DNA of 64,000 nt from Micractinium sp. NFX-FRZ (lineage: Eukaryota > Chlorophyta > Trebouxiophyceae > Chlorellales > Chlorellaceae). The notes under the pieces were generated by a model, which saw only the letters and a program-made list of their open reading frames with translations, searched no databases and was not told the DNA's origin. Below, in pieces: positions 20,906-32,004 of the stretch. Position 1 is the stretch's first letter; each line of letters starts with the position of its first letter. A program made the position numbers and the translations under genes. The stretch lies in NCBI GenBank assembly GCA_029339195.1, contig JAPTJF010000206.1, positions 38,299 to 102,298 on the forward strand, written 5' to 3'.

Positions 20906-22745
20906 ATGCAGCGCATCGGGTTGGCCGCGCTCGGCAGCGGCCTGCGGGCAGGAGAGGTCTTGGCTTCGGGCGGGGCCGCTGGAGCACTGCTGGCAGCCCT
21001 GCGGCGAACCCTTGGGGGCGCAGGCGCTGGGGCGCTCGCACCTGGCGCCGTCCCGCCCCTGAGCCGCGGCTCTGCGCAGGTGAGCAGCTTGACAACCTGC
21101 CTCAGGCCTTGCCAGCTGGCACCCTATGGCTTGCCTCGGTCCCTGCCAGCTGGCATTGTGCGCTTCTGGGTCCCTGCCGACTGGCACGCTACAGGGTGCC
21201 AAGGAAGGAGCGTGCAAAGTGTAGCATCCCAACCCTCGCCCGACTGCTTGACGTGCTGCCGCGTTGTGCAGCCCTGCCGAAGACCCCTCACCCCCTCGCC
21301 CTGTGGCTTCCCCCTTTGTCCTTTCTGCACCATCATCATACAGCGTCCCCCATTGCCCTCAGTTAAAAGCATGCCGACCTGCCGCACCAATGCCCTGTGT
21401 GCCAGTTCGCCGCACAATCCAATCCTGCCGCCCCGCTCATCAACTTCCAATCCTGCCGCCCCACTCATCAACTGCCCCCCCTGCAGGATGCAGCGGTGGA
21501 CCACCCGCACCACCAGTATGCCGACAGCCACCGCCCAGGGGATGCCTCCATCACCTACCAATCCGTGCTCACGCGGCGCATGCAGGCAAGCCCTGGGCAC
21601 GCCGCCCACACGCCTGCTGCATGCCTGCCTGCTGCCTCCAGCTTTTTGACTGCTTGTTGGCCTGTTGGTCTGGGGCCGGCAGTGCGCTGGTCGTCATGCA
21701 GGCAAGCAACCAAGACATGCTTGGACTAGCTAGCTGTCTTCATGTGCCCTGAAGTCCCGCTGCCCATGTGGCAGTACAGGGGAGGCATGCTGCATCATAA
21801 GCTGGCCTCCCTGTCTTCCTTGTTTCCTTGTTACCATATCCCACCCAATTGCGTGCTGTCCCCCCCAACCCCACTGCAGGCAAAGGGGCAGCCGCTGACG
21901 GAGCGCTACAACTCGCGGCCCCAGGGGCCGCCCTCCCACGCGCTGGCTGAGGTGGCGGCGGCGCACGGCGTGGCAGACAGCACCTCGTTTGAGGCAGCTG
22001 TGCTGAAGCTGGCGGTGGAGCGGCAGCACGGGCTGGTGAAGCACACACCGGAGGTGGCGCGGTTCCTGCGGGTGCGCCCTTCCATTGAGCCCACTTTTTG
22101 TTCATAGCTGAGCTGGCATTTTGAGGGCGGCTGTGCTGAAGCCAGCCGTGGGGCGGCAGCATGTGCTGGTACACAACTTGTGGCAAACTCTCCCCCCGGC
22201 AGAACCAGGTTCTGCCCAACCAAACGCCTGCCCGCCCACAAACCGGGGCACGTGCCTGCAGACGGCGGGGCGCATGCTGCAGCCTGCGTTCATGCCCACC
22301 GGGTCACATGTTTGTGTGCCCGCCTCCCCGCCTCCCTCCCTCCCTCCCTGCTCCCCTTGCGCTCCCACGGGCAGAGCCAGCACCCGACGTTTTGTGTGCC
22401 CCCTTTGCTGCCCCCCTGCTTTGTGCCTCCGGGGCCTGTGCCTGGAGACGGTGGGGCCCATGCTGCAGCCCGCCCTCCTGCCCACCCTCCTTCCCTTCTT
22501 CCCCCCCTCTGCAGAGCCGGGGCCTGGGGCTGGAGACGGTGGGGCGCATGCTGCAGCACTGCCCCGCCCTCTTCTCCTTCCCAGCCGAGGAGCGGGTGGA
22601 GGTGCTGCTGGCGGAGCTGACGGGGGACAAGTGCGGGCGGAGCGTGGAGGAGGCGGCGGAGCTGTTCATCGCCTGCCCCTCGCTGGCCAGCACGCGCCAC
22701 GTCATGCCCTCCATCGCGCGCGTCGTGCACGACCAGCACACCTGA
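20906..22745 (+). CDS. Small mTERF-like protein
   Basis: Exons 20906-21079, 21487-21585, 21880-22071 and 22515-22745 join in phase 0, giving 231 aa. The N-terminus (MQRIGLAALGSGLRAGEV, no acidic residues for the first 16) could target an organelle. The last exon carries one or two mTERF-type helical repeats: GLGLETVGRMLQHCPALFSF, then a second unit with EEAAELFIACPSLAS. mTERF proteins bind nucleic acid in plastids or mitochondria and act in transcription termination, splicing or ribosome assembly. Family members usually have more repeats, so this one is short or diverged. Intron 2 has a GC donor (CAG|GCAAGC at 21585). Intron 3 contains decayed copies of part of exon 3 and of the start of exon 4. 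Confidence 0.6.
22122..22495 (+). repeat. Decayed exon copies inside mTERF-like intron 3
   Basis: 22122-22171 resembles exon 3 positions 21991-22042, 131 bp upstream. Segments at about 22239-22300 and 22430-22490 resemble the first 50-60 bases of exon 4 (22515). The intron is therefore largely built from its two flanking exons. Confidence 0.75.
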
Positions 22746-24067
22746 AGCAGCAGCCCTTGAAACCCCGACACCTGGTGGTCGGGGGGCGGTGAGGGGCCAC
22801 CTTGGGGAGCGGGCCACCTTGGGGGGGCCCCCGCCACGTCATGCCCCACAATCGCCCACGACCGGCACACCTGAACACTCCAGCCTTCCTCCCTCACTGA
22901 GGGAGTGAGTTAAGGTCTCTCTCACCCACCCTACAGCTCAACACACTGATGACGATGATGAAGGGTGAGAGGAGTTTATTTCCTTGCAGGCCGCAGGCTC
23001 GCCGCCCGTGCCCTCCTCTGACACGATGTGCGAGGCTGGAGGCCGGGCAGCGTATGCGCGCCGGCCAGCACATGTATGTATCCACATAGCGCCCGGCACC
23101 GTTGCCGCTGCTTGTTCCCCGCTGGGTTGACCGCTGGACCCTGCCAGCCAGGCGCCCCCTCTGGCAACGCATGCCCACGCCGCCACGACGAGTAGACGCA
23201 CAGCACACTCGATACACACACACACCTCCCAGCACTTGTGCTCCACCCCGCAGCTGGTCGTGCCCCCTTCCCTCCTCTTCTCTTTGGCGCTCCCCGCTTG
23301 TTGCTTGTAGTTTATTGAATCCTTGCCGGACGTATTGTTTTGGGCACACCTGCTCCCACATTTTTGTACCGAGGTGGCGGCGGGCACGCGCCCCGCCCAG
23401 TTTTTCCTGCCCCTTGCCCTGCAACTGGCACCCGGTGGCCTTCCCTTGTAACCTGCGCACAGACCAGGCGCAGCAAGGTGGCACCCACCCACTGGGTGCC
23501 AGACGTGCGTGTAGCCGTCTGCACTCTGTAGAAACGGTATGGCGTGTTGCTTCTGTGTTTAACAGTAATGCAGTGTGTGATACAGTTGCCAGGCACACAC
23601 GTGCTACATTCAGTGGTGATACAGCCGGTGAGGGGCGGTTGGCACAGTGGTGTGCGATGAAAATGAATGAACGGTCGCGCTGGGACCGGCACAGGTGTTG
23701 AAACCGGGCAAAGGGACGCAAGGGTGGGTGCGCAGGTGGGAAAGCTGGAGTGCAAGCCAAAAAGGCCTGCTGGTTCTTGACATCAAACACATCTGCGGTC
23801 GACTGCCGGCGGTGCTGCCACGAGCCGATGGCAATGACGGTACGCGCCAGTGCCACCAGCAGCGCAGAGACACGCACAAGCGGCTGTGCTGATACGTGAA
23901 GCCGTGACTTCCTTAACGGATTCCCCCGGCATTGTGCGGCAGGGAGGAGAAAAGGTAGTGCCGCAACCTTTGCTGCGGCAGCGCAGCCTGCGATGACACA
24001 ACCTGTGATGCGGCATTTCACGCGGTGACTGCGCAGGGGAGCGGACGGGCGCAGCAGCGGCGGAGCG
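22746..24067 (+). other. Convergent intergenic region
   Basis: It lies between the stop of the mTERF-like gene (+) and the stop of the PA14/discoidin gene (-), so it should hold two 3' UTRs. A + strand TGTAA occurs at 23447-23451. A 406-codon minus open frame (22894-24114) is Arg/Ala/Ser-rich without a domain and is not called. Confidence 0.45.
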
Positions 24068-27000
24068 TCAGGGAGCAGGCGTGGCGAGTGTCCAAGTGGC
24101 CACCACAGTCGCAACCTGGCAATGCCCAGGGCGTGACATCAGACAGAGAGCTGCAAAAACGAATTGTTGACATGGGCGCCACCCGTGCTCACCTCGGGCA
24201 TAGACCGTGACCTCAGCGATTGCCAGCTGGGACAGAGCGCGCGCCACGCTGGACTTGAGCTCTATTGACACGTAGCGACCCTTCATCGGGGTGGGCACCA
24301 CCCTCCTGCCCACTGTGCGGCTGCAGGTCACCGACGTGCCTGCGGCTGCCAAGGGGCCGGCAGCTGCGGCGCACAGCACAGCCGGCCTGCATGTAAGAGG
24401 GACCACAGGGGGCGTGGAAAGAGGGGTCGGCGGGGTGGCTGGTGCACACACCCCCGCCCTCTCGTCGCATGCCGACTGCCCCGCTGCCGCTGCCGCACGT
24501 GTTCAACCAGCTCACTGTAGCCAACACTGCCGACTCCACTGCCCCCACATGCGCAGCGCACGCGCACACCACTGGGTGCAGCAACATGCTGAGGTGCGCG
24601 CACACCCCATGCCAACCTGCGATCCAGCCCGCTGTCTGGTCTGGTGACGCTGCGGGTGGCCGCAACATCTGTGACCCGCACTGTGAAGCTGTGCTTGTTG
24701 GTGGATGCGGGGGCACCCAGCCTGGTGGCACCCGGGGTGATGACCACCCGCTGCACCTCGTACCGCCGGCCCAGGTCGATGCTCAGCCAGGGGGTGGCCT
24801 GAAGTACAAAATACAGGTGCGTGGAGGGGCAGTACGGACAACAAGGTGGGCGGTGCAGCCGCTTCAAAAAGTGCACCACTTGGCACGACGTCACACAAGC
24901 TGCCCGCCGGGCCTCCACAGGATTTGAGCGCTGCATCAATGGTGGCCGCCACATACCGTCGAGCTCAGAATGCCAGTCAGTACCTATCAAGCCCTTGCCA
25001 GCAGGAGCCAGCGGGTGGCCCCGCAATGCCTGCTTTGGCGCTGCCTGCCCACCTGCGCAACGGTCATGGCAAACGTGGCTGGTGCGCCGTCGATGGCCTG
25101 GCCGGCTGGGTACACCAGCGTCTTGGCGCCCACACGCCTGCTGCCCACCGAAGAGGCGACCGCCGTTCTACCCCTGAGGGCAAGAGCTGCACACACAAGC
25201 AGGGGCGGGGTCACCACGGTGGGTAACAAGCGGCCGTGAGTGCATCAACAATGCCAAGCACGTGTTCAGGTCCAATGCGAGAGTGGCTGGGATGTGCGGT
25301 GCCACAGCTGAGCTCACCAGTGAATGGCACGGGAGCGGGCGGAGGCGGACGGGGTTTGGGTGGAGGGGGTGGGGAGGGTTTGGGAGGGGGAGGCGGCGAG
25401 GGTTTTGGTGGTGGAGGTGGGGAGGGTTTTGGTGGTGGAGGTGGGGAGGGCTTGGGCGGTGGAGGTGGGGAGGGCTTGGGCGGTGGAGGTGGCGGGGAGG
25501 GCTTGGGCGGTGGAGGTGGCGGGGAGGGCTTGGGCGGTGGAGGTGGCGAGGGGCTTGGCGGTGGGGGTGGGGGAGGGGAGGGGCTGGGCGGCAAGGGTGG
25601 CGGGCTGGGCAGTGGAGGGGGGGGTGGGGAGGGTGCACTGCATGCATCCAGGAGGGCATGAGGTGGGTGGGTGGGAATGGTTTCTCCAGCTGGGAGAGGC
25701 AAGCGATGCCTGACAAAGTAGGATGTCTGGGTAAAGCAGGCAGGGATCCATGCACGAATGTGCAGTATGTGTGCGCATTGCCTGGTTGTCTTGGCTGTGT
25801 ATTGGGTCCACTTGCTGTGCAAGAGTGGAAAGTTCGACGGACAGTTGAGCAGGCTGGCTTGCAGGGTGGCTTGCATGGCGGAGAGGTGTGGGTGCTTGCC
25901 CTCTCAGGCACGTTTCACCAGCCGCAAGCAACACGCTCTTTCCCACCTCCCACTCGTCTCCCTTGCCCCCTCCTGCCCCTTCTCCCTCCTATCTTACTCG
26001 ACATAGAAGAAGTGTTCTGTGCCAATAATCTGCCGGGAGATGCCGGGTCCGGTCCACTCGAGATACACGTTGGCACCTCCACCCCACTCAAAGTACTCAA
26101 CCCTGCAGCAGCGGCCAGCCTGAGCGTGAGCAGCCGGGAGACGAGTGCACCTGCGCAGCTGCCAGGTGTGGTGACCGAGCCGGCCTGAGCACCTGCTGCT
26201 ACAAGAGGGGCAGGGGGGGGCCACCTCCTGCATGCGCACAGCTGAACACACTGCAGCATGCCAGGCATGCGACCAGCGACCTGTTGCAACCGTTTCAGCA
26301 GCTGTGACGGCGCCAGAGGCGCACGCAAAATGGCTGGCAGCTCTCTGACCTGAAGGCATGCGCGCCAGCAGTGAGCGCCTTGGTGCCGGTCTTCTCCGTT
26401 GGGGGTTGCTGCAGCACATGGGGGGATCGGGGTTTTAAGGAAACCCTACCAGCAGTGGAGGGTTGGGGCTGCCTTGAAGCGGGCTGCCTCGGGTGCACAC
26501 GCACTGCAGGGGCCTTGGAACGCCCCGACGCTCCTCCCCATCTGCGCAGCACTGCCCCTCACCAACCAGCATGCTGCCCAAGGCACACAGATCACATGCT
26601 GCTTCCCGCATTCCGCGGGGCGTGGCACACGGGCCGCCCCGTGCCCGCTTCACTCACTACATTGTCATTGTCCACCAGGATCGAGTTATCCAGCCACAGG
26701 AGGGAGCCGTCGTCAGATGTGAGGTAGAAGGTGTAGTTGCCGGCCTGGGGGATGGTCAGTGTGCCGGTGAACTGCAGGCAGGGGGTGGAGGGGGGCATGG
26801 GGTGGGTGCCTGTGTGGATATGCCTTGGTGTGGTGGCGGTGGGATGCTGCAGGGTGGTGGGCCCTGAGGCTGGCTCAGGCTGGCGGGCAGAGGCAAGGTA
26901 ACGTGGGCGAGGCTGGGGGCGCCGGCACACCAGGTCACCAGGTAGCCGTTTTTGCCTGCGATCCTGGGGCGAACGCGACCGAAGAGGGCGGGGTCGGTCA

Positions 27001-30000
27001 GCGCACACGTGCCGGAACCCAGGCCTGCTGCCCTGGAGTGGCTGCCGTAGCCAGCAGCCGGCAGAGGGTGCACTGTGGTTTCGGCACCGCACCTGGGCGG
27101 CGTAATAGTCAAGGGACTCCATCTGGGGCACGCAGCTCTCAAAGGGCGAGCAGTGCACGCGAGGCACGAAGCGCGTGTCCAACAGGTTGAGTGCGGCATA
27201 GTTTACAGGGAAGCTTGATTTTGAGAGGCCGGTGTAGGTGCGCAGCAGGAGGCCACTGCAGCGGCATTGAGGGCGGCCGTGAATGGGCGCGGTCAGGGGG
27301 GCGTGACAGGTCGGGTGCCGCCACACAGGTCGGGTGCCGCGCTGCAGGCGCAGTTCTGAGCGGCGGGTGCCATCTGAGGAGTGGGCAGCAGCAGGGCCTC
27401 CCATGCCCTCCTCAATCGCTCTGGCTGGGTTCCCATGCAGCAGCGCCAGCAGGGGTGGCACCAGCCAGGCTCAACACAAAAAGGCTCCGCCCGGGAGCTG
27501 GCTGCTGGAGTCTGCTGCCACGCCAGCGCACTCGTACGTGGCGCATTGGCACATGGGCACTGCTCAGAACAGCCCTGCCGCAAGTCAGTGCTCTACACAA
27601 AGCAGCACCGACCCAGACCTGTTGGGCGGTGGAGGAGAAGGGGAAGGCGGCGGTGTGGGGGGAGAGGGTGGCGGAGGGGGGGGAGGCGCCGGTGGCGGGG
27701 GAGAGGGGGGAGGCGCCGGCGAGGGGGGAGGGGAGGGGGGAGGCGGCGGCGAGAACCTGCGGAAGAGGGAGCAACATGCTGTGCGCAAGCTGGGGAGGCC
27801 ACGAGGGGTGCTCAGGTAAATGCTGAGAGCGGGCTGACCAGTCTGGGGAGCACGGCAGCTGCTCTTGCTACCAAAGCAGCACCAAGCAGCACTACAAACT
27901 GGCGTGCCAGGCATGCACAGGCCGCACAGAAGCCCCTGCTGCCCACAAACCCCACTCACACCGCACAGAAGCCCGACTGCCCACACACCCCGCTCACATG
28001 GGGGGCGGGCAGGCGGTAAAGGGTGAGCAGACCCGACTTGTGGAGACAGTGAAGGTTGATAGGCCACCGTAGTTGTAGCTGCAGGGTGGGGCGTGGGGGT
28101 GGGTGCTGGAGACGTAGAACACGCCTGTGGGCGTGGGTTGAGGAAACCAGCAGAGGTGTGGGCCCCCCTGTCGAGGGCCCCCTCCGCTGGCTACCGGGTG
28201 CAGGGGAAGTGCAGCCAGCATGGCGAACAGATGTCAGTGATCGAGATTGGCAGGCGGCAAGCGTGCCTGGGGCGGCCCCCAGCTCGCTGGCTGGTAACCT
28301 GCAGCACCGCCAGCAAAGGGGGCACACTTCCCCAGAGCTGGAGTGCAGCAGCCAGCAGCGGGCCACGCCTGCTGGGTCCCGTGCACACCCACCATATGCC
28401 GGTGCATGCGGCACTGGTTTTTGTTCTGTCAAAGCACGAGGTAGGCCACTGTGCGTGTGCCTATGCCCACACAACACCCACTTGTAGCTGGTGATTGCGT
28501 CGGCGCCAGCGCCGCACACGTAGGTCACACGGCTTGTGCAAGTCTGGGCACCACAGTTGCCCGGATTTGAGTACTCCTGCAGTCAGACATGCGGTGGGGG
28601 TGGGGGTGGGTTGGGCTTGCATGCCAGCCTATGTGCGTTGGTGCTGGGAGTGGCTGCAGCCCGTCGCCAACGCTCGCCTGCCTCCCAACGCCTCCCGTCA
28701 CACGCAGCCCCGCTGCTGCTGCTGCTGCTGCCAATGCGGCGGCGGCTGCACCGGGTGCGAAATGACAAGGGGTCGAACTGCTGTGAGGGTGCCAACATGC
28801 TGGGCGGAGGCGGGGCGCAGGTTGCAAGGGGCAGGTTTGGGCGGGGAGCGATGTGGCTGGGGTCGGGATGCGGCATGCAGAGGGAGGGCCGAAATCGCAT
28901 GCTGCCTGCCAGCCTGCCTGACTCCCTTGATGCCACCCAAGACTGCCCACAACGCACCTGGGTATACGCATTCCCTGAGACAAAGTATCCCAGATATTCG
29001 ACATTGGTGGCTGCAGGGCAGGATGCGCAGCGGCGGGTGAGCCACCCAGGCAGCTGCCCTCCAGGCAAGTGGGGCTGCCCATGCACCCAAGGCTGCATGG
29101 GATTGACGATAAACATTTAAACGCCATGCTGCCACCCCACGACCTCTGGATTTATAGAGAAATATGTCGGCACCATGCCTGCCTTCCTGGCAGGCGCTGC
29201 ATATGCTCCAGAAGACAGCCAGCCACGCAACAGACAGGCCTCCGTGCCAAGCGCCACCAATTCGCCAACCCAGCCCGCTGGTCCAGTGCAGGACCTGCCC
29301 TGCCCTGCCCTGCCCTGCCCTGCCCTGCCCTGCCCTGCCCTGCCCTGCCACGCTCCGCTCTCGCTGCTGCACTCACAGCCCGCTCTCAAGACTTGGCTCT
29401 TGTAAAAAATGCGGTACGACCAGCCGGCATCATCTTTGCGAACGGAGCAACCCGTGGGAAGCTGCATGGGCAGCAGGGAGGGCGCACAAGGTTGGTGGGG
29501 CCAGGCTGGTGGCCCGCGCCAGCTGGGCTGCTCGGCGAAGCAAACACGTGACACAGTGTGCAACGGGCGGCAGGGCCTTTTACGCTCACGGTTTGCCAGC
29601 GCTCCACGCCCTCCCATGCACACCTCTGAACACCGGCCCCACGGAGCGAGTGCGGCTACTGCCTTACCTGAAGCGGACTTGCGCACGACTGCCGGCAGGT
29701 TGGGGCCGGAGGGGATCAAGCAAGGACGCATAAAATGGTGCTCAAGAATGTGAGGGGCACGAACTCTCTCTGGCAGCGTACAGCTTTGAGTTGAGTGGTG
29801 GCGGCGGCATGCCTAAGCTCCAGCAGCGGCGGCAGCTGCCCCACTGGCTGCGAACCAGCAGCCTCCTGCGATCATGCGAGCTGTCCACCGGAACTCACCT
29901 CCACAAACGGATTGCACGACTGCAGAGCAGAAGGATGGTGCTTACTCCTGAGGGCGCGGGGAGGACCACACACGTGCCGAGCGCAGGTAAGCAAAGAGGA

Positions 30001-30136
30001 GCGCTGGGCTCACCTGCAGAAGGTTACGGCCGACCTCCGTCCCCCCGTGGGACTGATCGGCAGCCGCTATAAGCGGCAGGAGGGCGCAGGCCACCAGCAG
30101 CCGCACGGCCAGCGGGGTACCCTGCCAGCGCGCCAT
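24068..30136 (-). CDS. Secreted PA14 and F5/8C (discoidin) domain protein
   Basis: Seventeen phase-consistent exons, about 644 aa: 30136-30014, 29919-29899, 29688-29668, 29461-29377, 29010-28958, 28576-28482, 28078-27998, 27756-27619, 27255-27093, 26771-26658, 26408-26350, 26102-25998, 25637-25318, 25186-25053, 24798-24606, 24339-24193, 24150-24068. A signal peptide (LAVRLLVACALLPLIAAA) is followed by a Cys-rich head (about 40-160), a first Pro-rich linker (about 160-206), a PA14 domain (about 206-353, with GNYTFYLTSDDGSLLWLDN and GAHAFRVEYFEWGGGANVYL), a second Pro/Ser/Lys linker (about 354-458) and a discoidin domain (about 460-630, with ATPWLSIDLGRRYEVQRV and GRYVSIELKSS). PA14 and F5/8C are carbohydrate-binding folds; SPPPP linkers are typical of algal hydroxyproline-rich wall proteins. 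An extracellular matrix or cell-adhesion role is inferred. An upstream in-frame Met at 30169 is an alternative start. The last intron is 42 nt and in frame, so it could be retained. The donor at 24606 is the weakest. Confidence 0.78.
29294..29348 (+). repeat. CCTGC pentanucleotide microsatellite
   Basis: Eleven perfect CCTGC units lie in the intron between exons 4 and 5 of the PA14/discoidin gene. Confidence 0.95.
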
Positions 30137-30459
30137 CTCTGCCGCTGCTGCTTGTTCTGACAGTGGCATACTGTGAGTACGCCGGCAGCGGGTGTGATTT
30201 GAGCGCCACGTCTACCCTTGAGCGATTTGAAAGCCCACCTGGAATGTGTGGCAGGAGGTGGCAGAGTGGAAGCCGTACTGGAGGCAGTACCAGATGGCAC
30301 TCTCAAGGTCAGTCCGCTATCTGCATTCCAAGAAATGTGTCATGTGACTTATCTTGGGCTACCATGGCAGTCATCCTTTGTCGATAGGGGAGAAAAAATC
30401 AATGTGCGATCGTTAACGGACAGGCGGGCAACTTGCTGAGCACCTGGACACGAGGCGCA

Positions 30460-30549
30460 CACCAGGTGCCAGGGCAACACCAGGTGCCAGGGCAACACCA
30501 GGCGCCAGGGCAACACCAGGCGCCAGGGCAACACCAGGCGCCAGGGCAC
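30460..30549 (+). repeat. 18-bp minisatellite, five copies
   Basis: The unit CACCAGGCGCCAGGGCAA is repeated five times head to tail. The first two copies differ at one base (GTGCC instead of GCGCC), and the last copy ends CAC. Confidence 0.95.
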
Positions 30550-30864
30550 TCGCGCGGACCTTGGCGCCCGTGCTTCATTGCGCTCTGCTGGCAGGCGGAT
30601 TGGCTGCGATATGCTCGACACCACTACTTTAGCGCGACGCATTAATGCCCAGCCAGCTGCTTGCCCGCCCTACCTGTACCGTAGCCCGCCCGCACTGCCT
30701 GCACATGTGGTGTACAGGGAGCATGCACCGCTCCCTGCTTACACCACTCGGGCCTGCATTCTGCAGCCTGTCAGTCCTCGTGGCTATGCTCATCAGGCGC
30801 TGCAGCTTGTCTCGGTACTGTTGGGGCCAGGTGGGCAGCACCGCACCTAAAGGACAGACTCGCA

Positions 30865-30951
30865 CATATCTGCCGCTCTAACCAACCGCAGCGCATGCTG
30901 GCGTTGCTGCAGTAAGCTTGGTTAGAGCTGCAGCTTAGAGCGGCAGATATG
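30865..30951 (+). repeat. Nested inverted repeat (two competing hairpins)
   Basis: A perfect 17-bp inverted repeat joins 30865-30881 to 30935-30951. Inside it, CTCTAACCAA (30876-30885) pairs perfectly with TTGGTTAGAG (30918-30927). The two stems share the CTCTAA segment, so they exclude each other. It could be a remnant of a small palindromic element or a regulatory hairpin. Confidence 0.85.
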
Positions 30952-31638
30952 TTGCTTGCTTGCACCCGTCATGCCACACGTAAAAACGCAATGTGTGATT
31001 CGTCAGGATGTATTTCGGTTGGATGGAAGGGGTAAGGCGCACGAGACAGCGCCGAAAGGTGTAAGTAACTGCAGGTATTCGTTAACCAGTGGGGGCCCCC
31101 CCGCCATTGGGGTCCACACCTCAACTGGTTTCCCCTCAACCCACGCCCAAGGGCGTATTCTTCTTCTTCTTCTTCTAAGTAACTGCAGGCCTGCGGCGGT
31201 GACTCGACGTGGCGAGGTGGGCGGCCGCCCCCAAACTTGTTTCAACCAAGGTCCAAGAAGAGGGCACAATTGCATACGGGCTTGCAGATTGCCCCATTTG
31301 CACTCTCTGCTGCGTCGATTGTGCCTGCACCTTGCAGGCCGGAGCACAGCCGGCGCACAGGCGTCTGAAGCCGGTGCTTGGCAAGCGCAAAGGGTGGCTG
31401 GGCTGCTGCAACGCCCTGTCGTGAGCGTCACTTAGGCAGACACGCCAGCTCCTGATGGCTTGCTGAAGCTTGGATGTTACAGGGTCAGCAACAGGCGGAG
31501 TGTGCGGCAGCGCGGCGGCGCCGCGGCGTGCTGTGCGCGCCGTCCCGAGTGCTGCTCACCTGCAGGCCCCACTGGCTCATCCCACACCCTGTGCTACATT
31601 GTCCATAACTGCTCGTAGGCTTCACTGGGCGCTTCGCA

Positions 31639-31972
31639 ATGGAGACCTCTCTGCGACTGGCTGCCGTGCCCTGCAGCGCTCGGCCAGGGCCGGCACCACG
31701 CAGCAGGCGCCACCCTGCGCCGCGACATTTGCGCAGACTCGCCGTCCGGACGGATAGCACTGCCGCGAGAGAGCAAGCGGTGGGTCCACTCCCGTCGCTG
31801 TTTTGGTTGCCAGGCATTGTTGCTTGCGAGGCGGCTGGACCCGCCTCGTGCGTTGCACATTTACCGGTGGGCCTCTGACAATGATTGGGTGCGCTGCCGT
31901 TGGTCTGCAGGTCAGCGCTGGCGGCAGCGCCGCGGCGCTAGGCGGCTCGCCTCTCGCGGCAGCGGCAGCAGC

Positions 31973-32004
<32 letters not shown>

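Larger units (their letters stand above)
30170..31638 (+). other. Divergent intergenic region with repeats
   Basis: It lies between the start of the PA14/discoidin gene (-) and the ABC1K gene (+), so it should hold two promoters. It contains an 18-bp minisatellite (30460-30549) and a nested inverted repeat (30865-30951). A short TTC run lies near 31160. No convincing coding exon was seen. Confidence 0.5.

Noticed and set aside
22894..24114. Minus open frame of 406 codons
   Set aside because: Composition is Arg/Ser/Ala/Cys-rich with no domain or membrane pattern; high GC makes long spurious frames common. Only its first few codons coincide with the end of the PA14/discoidin gene, in another frame.
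25380..25640. Striking GGTGGAGG repeats on the + strand, first read as a microsatellite
   Set aside because: On the minus strand they encode the second Pro/Ser/Lys linker of the PA14/discoidin protein in phase with both neighbours, so they are coding.
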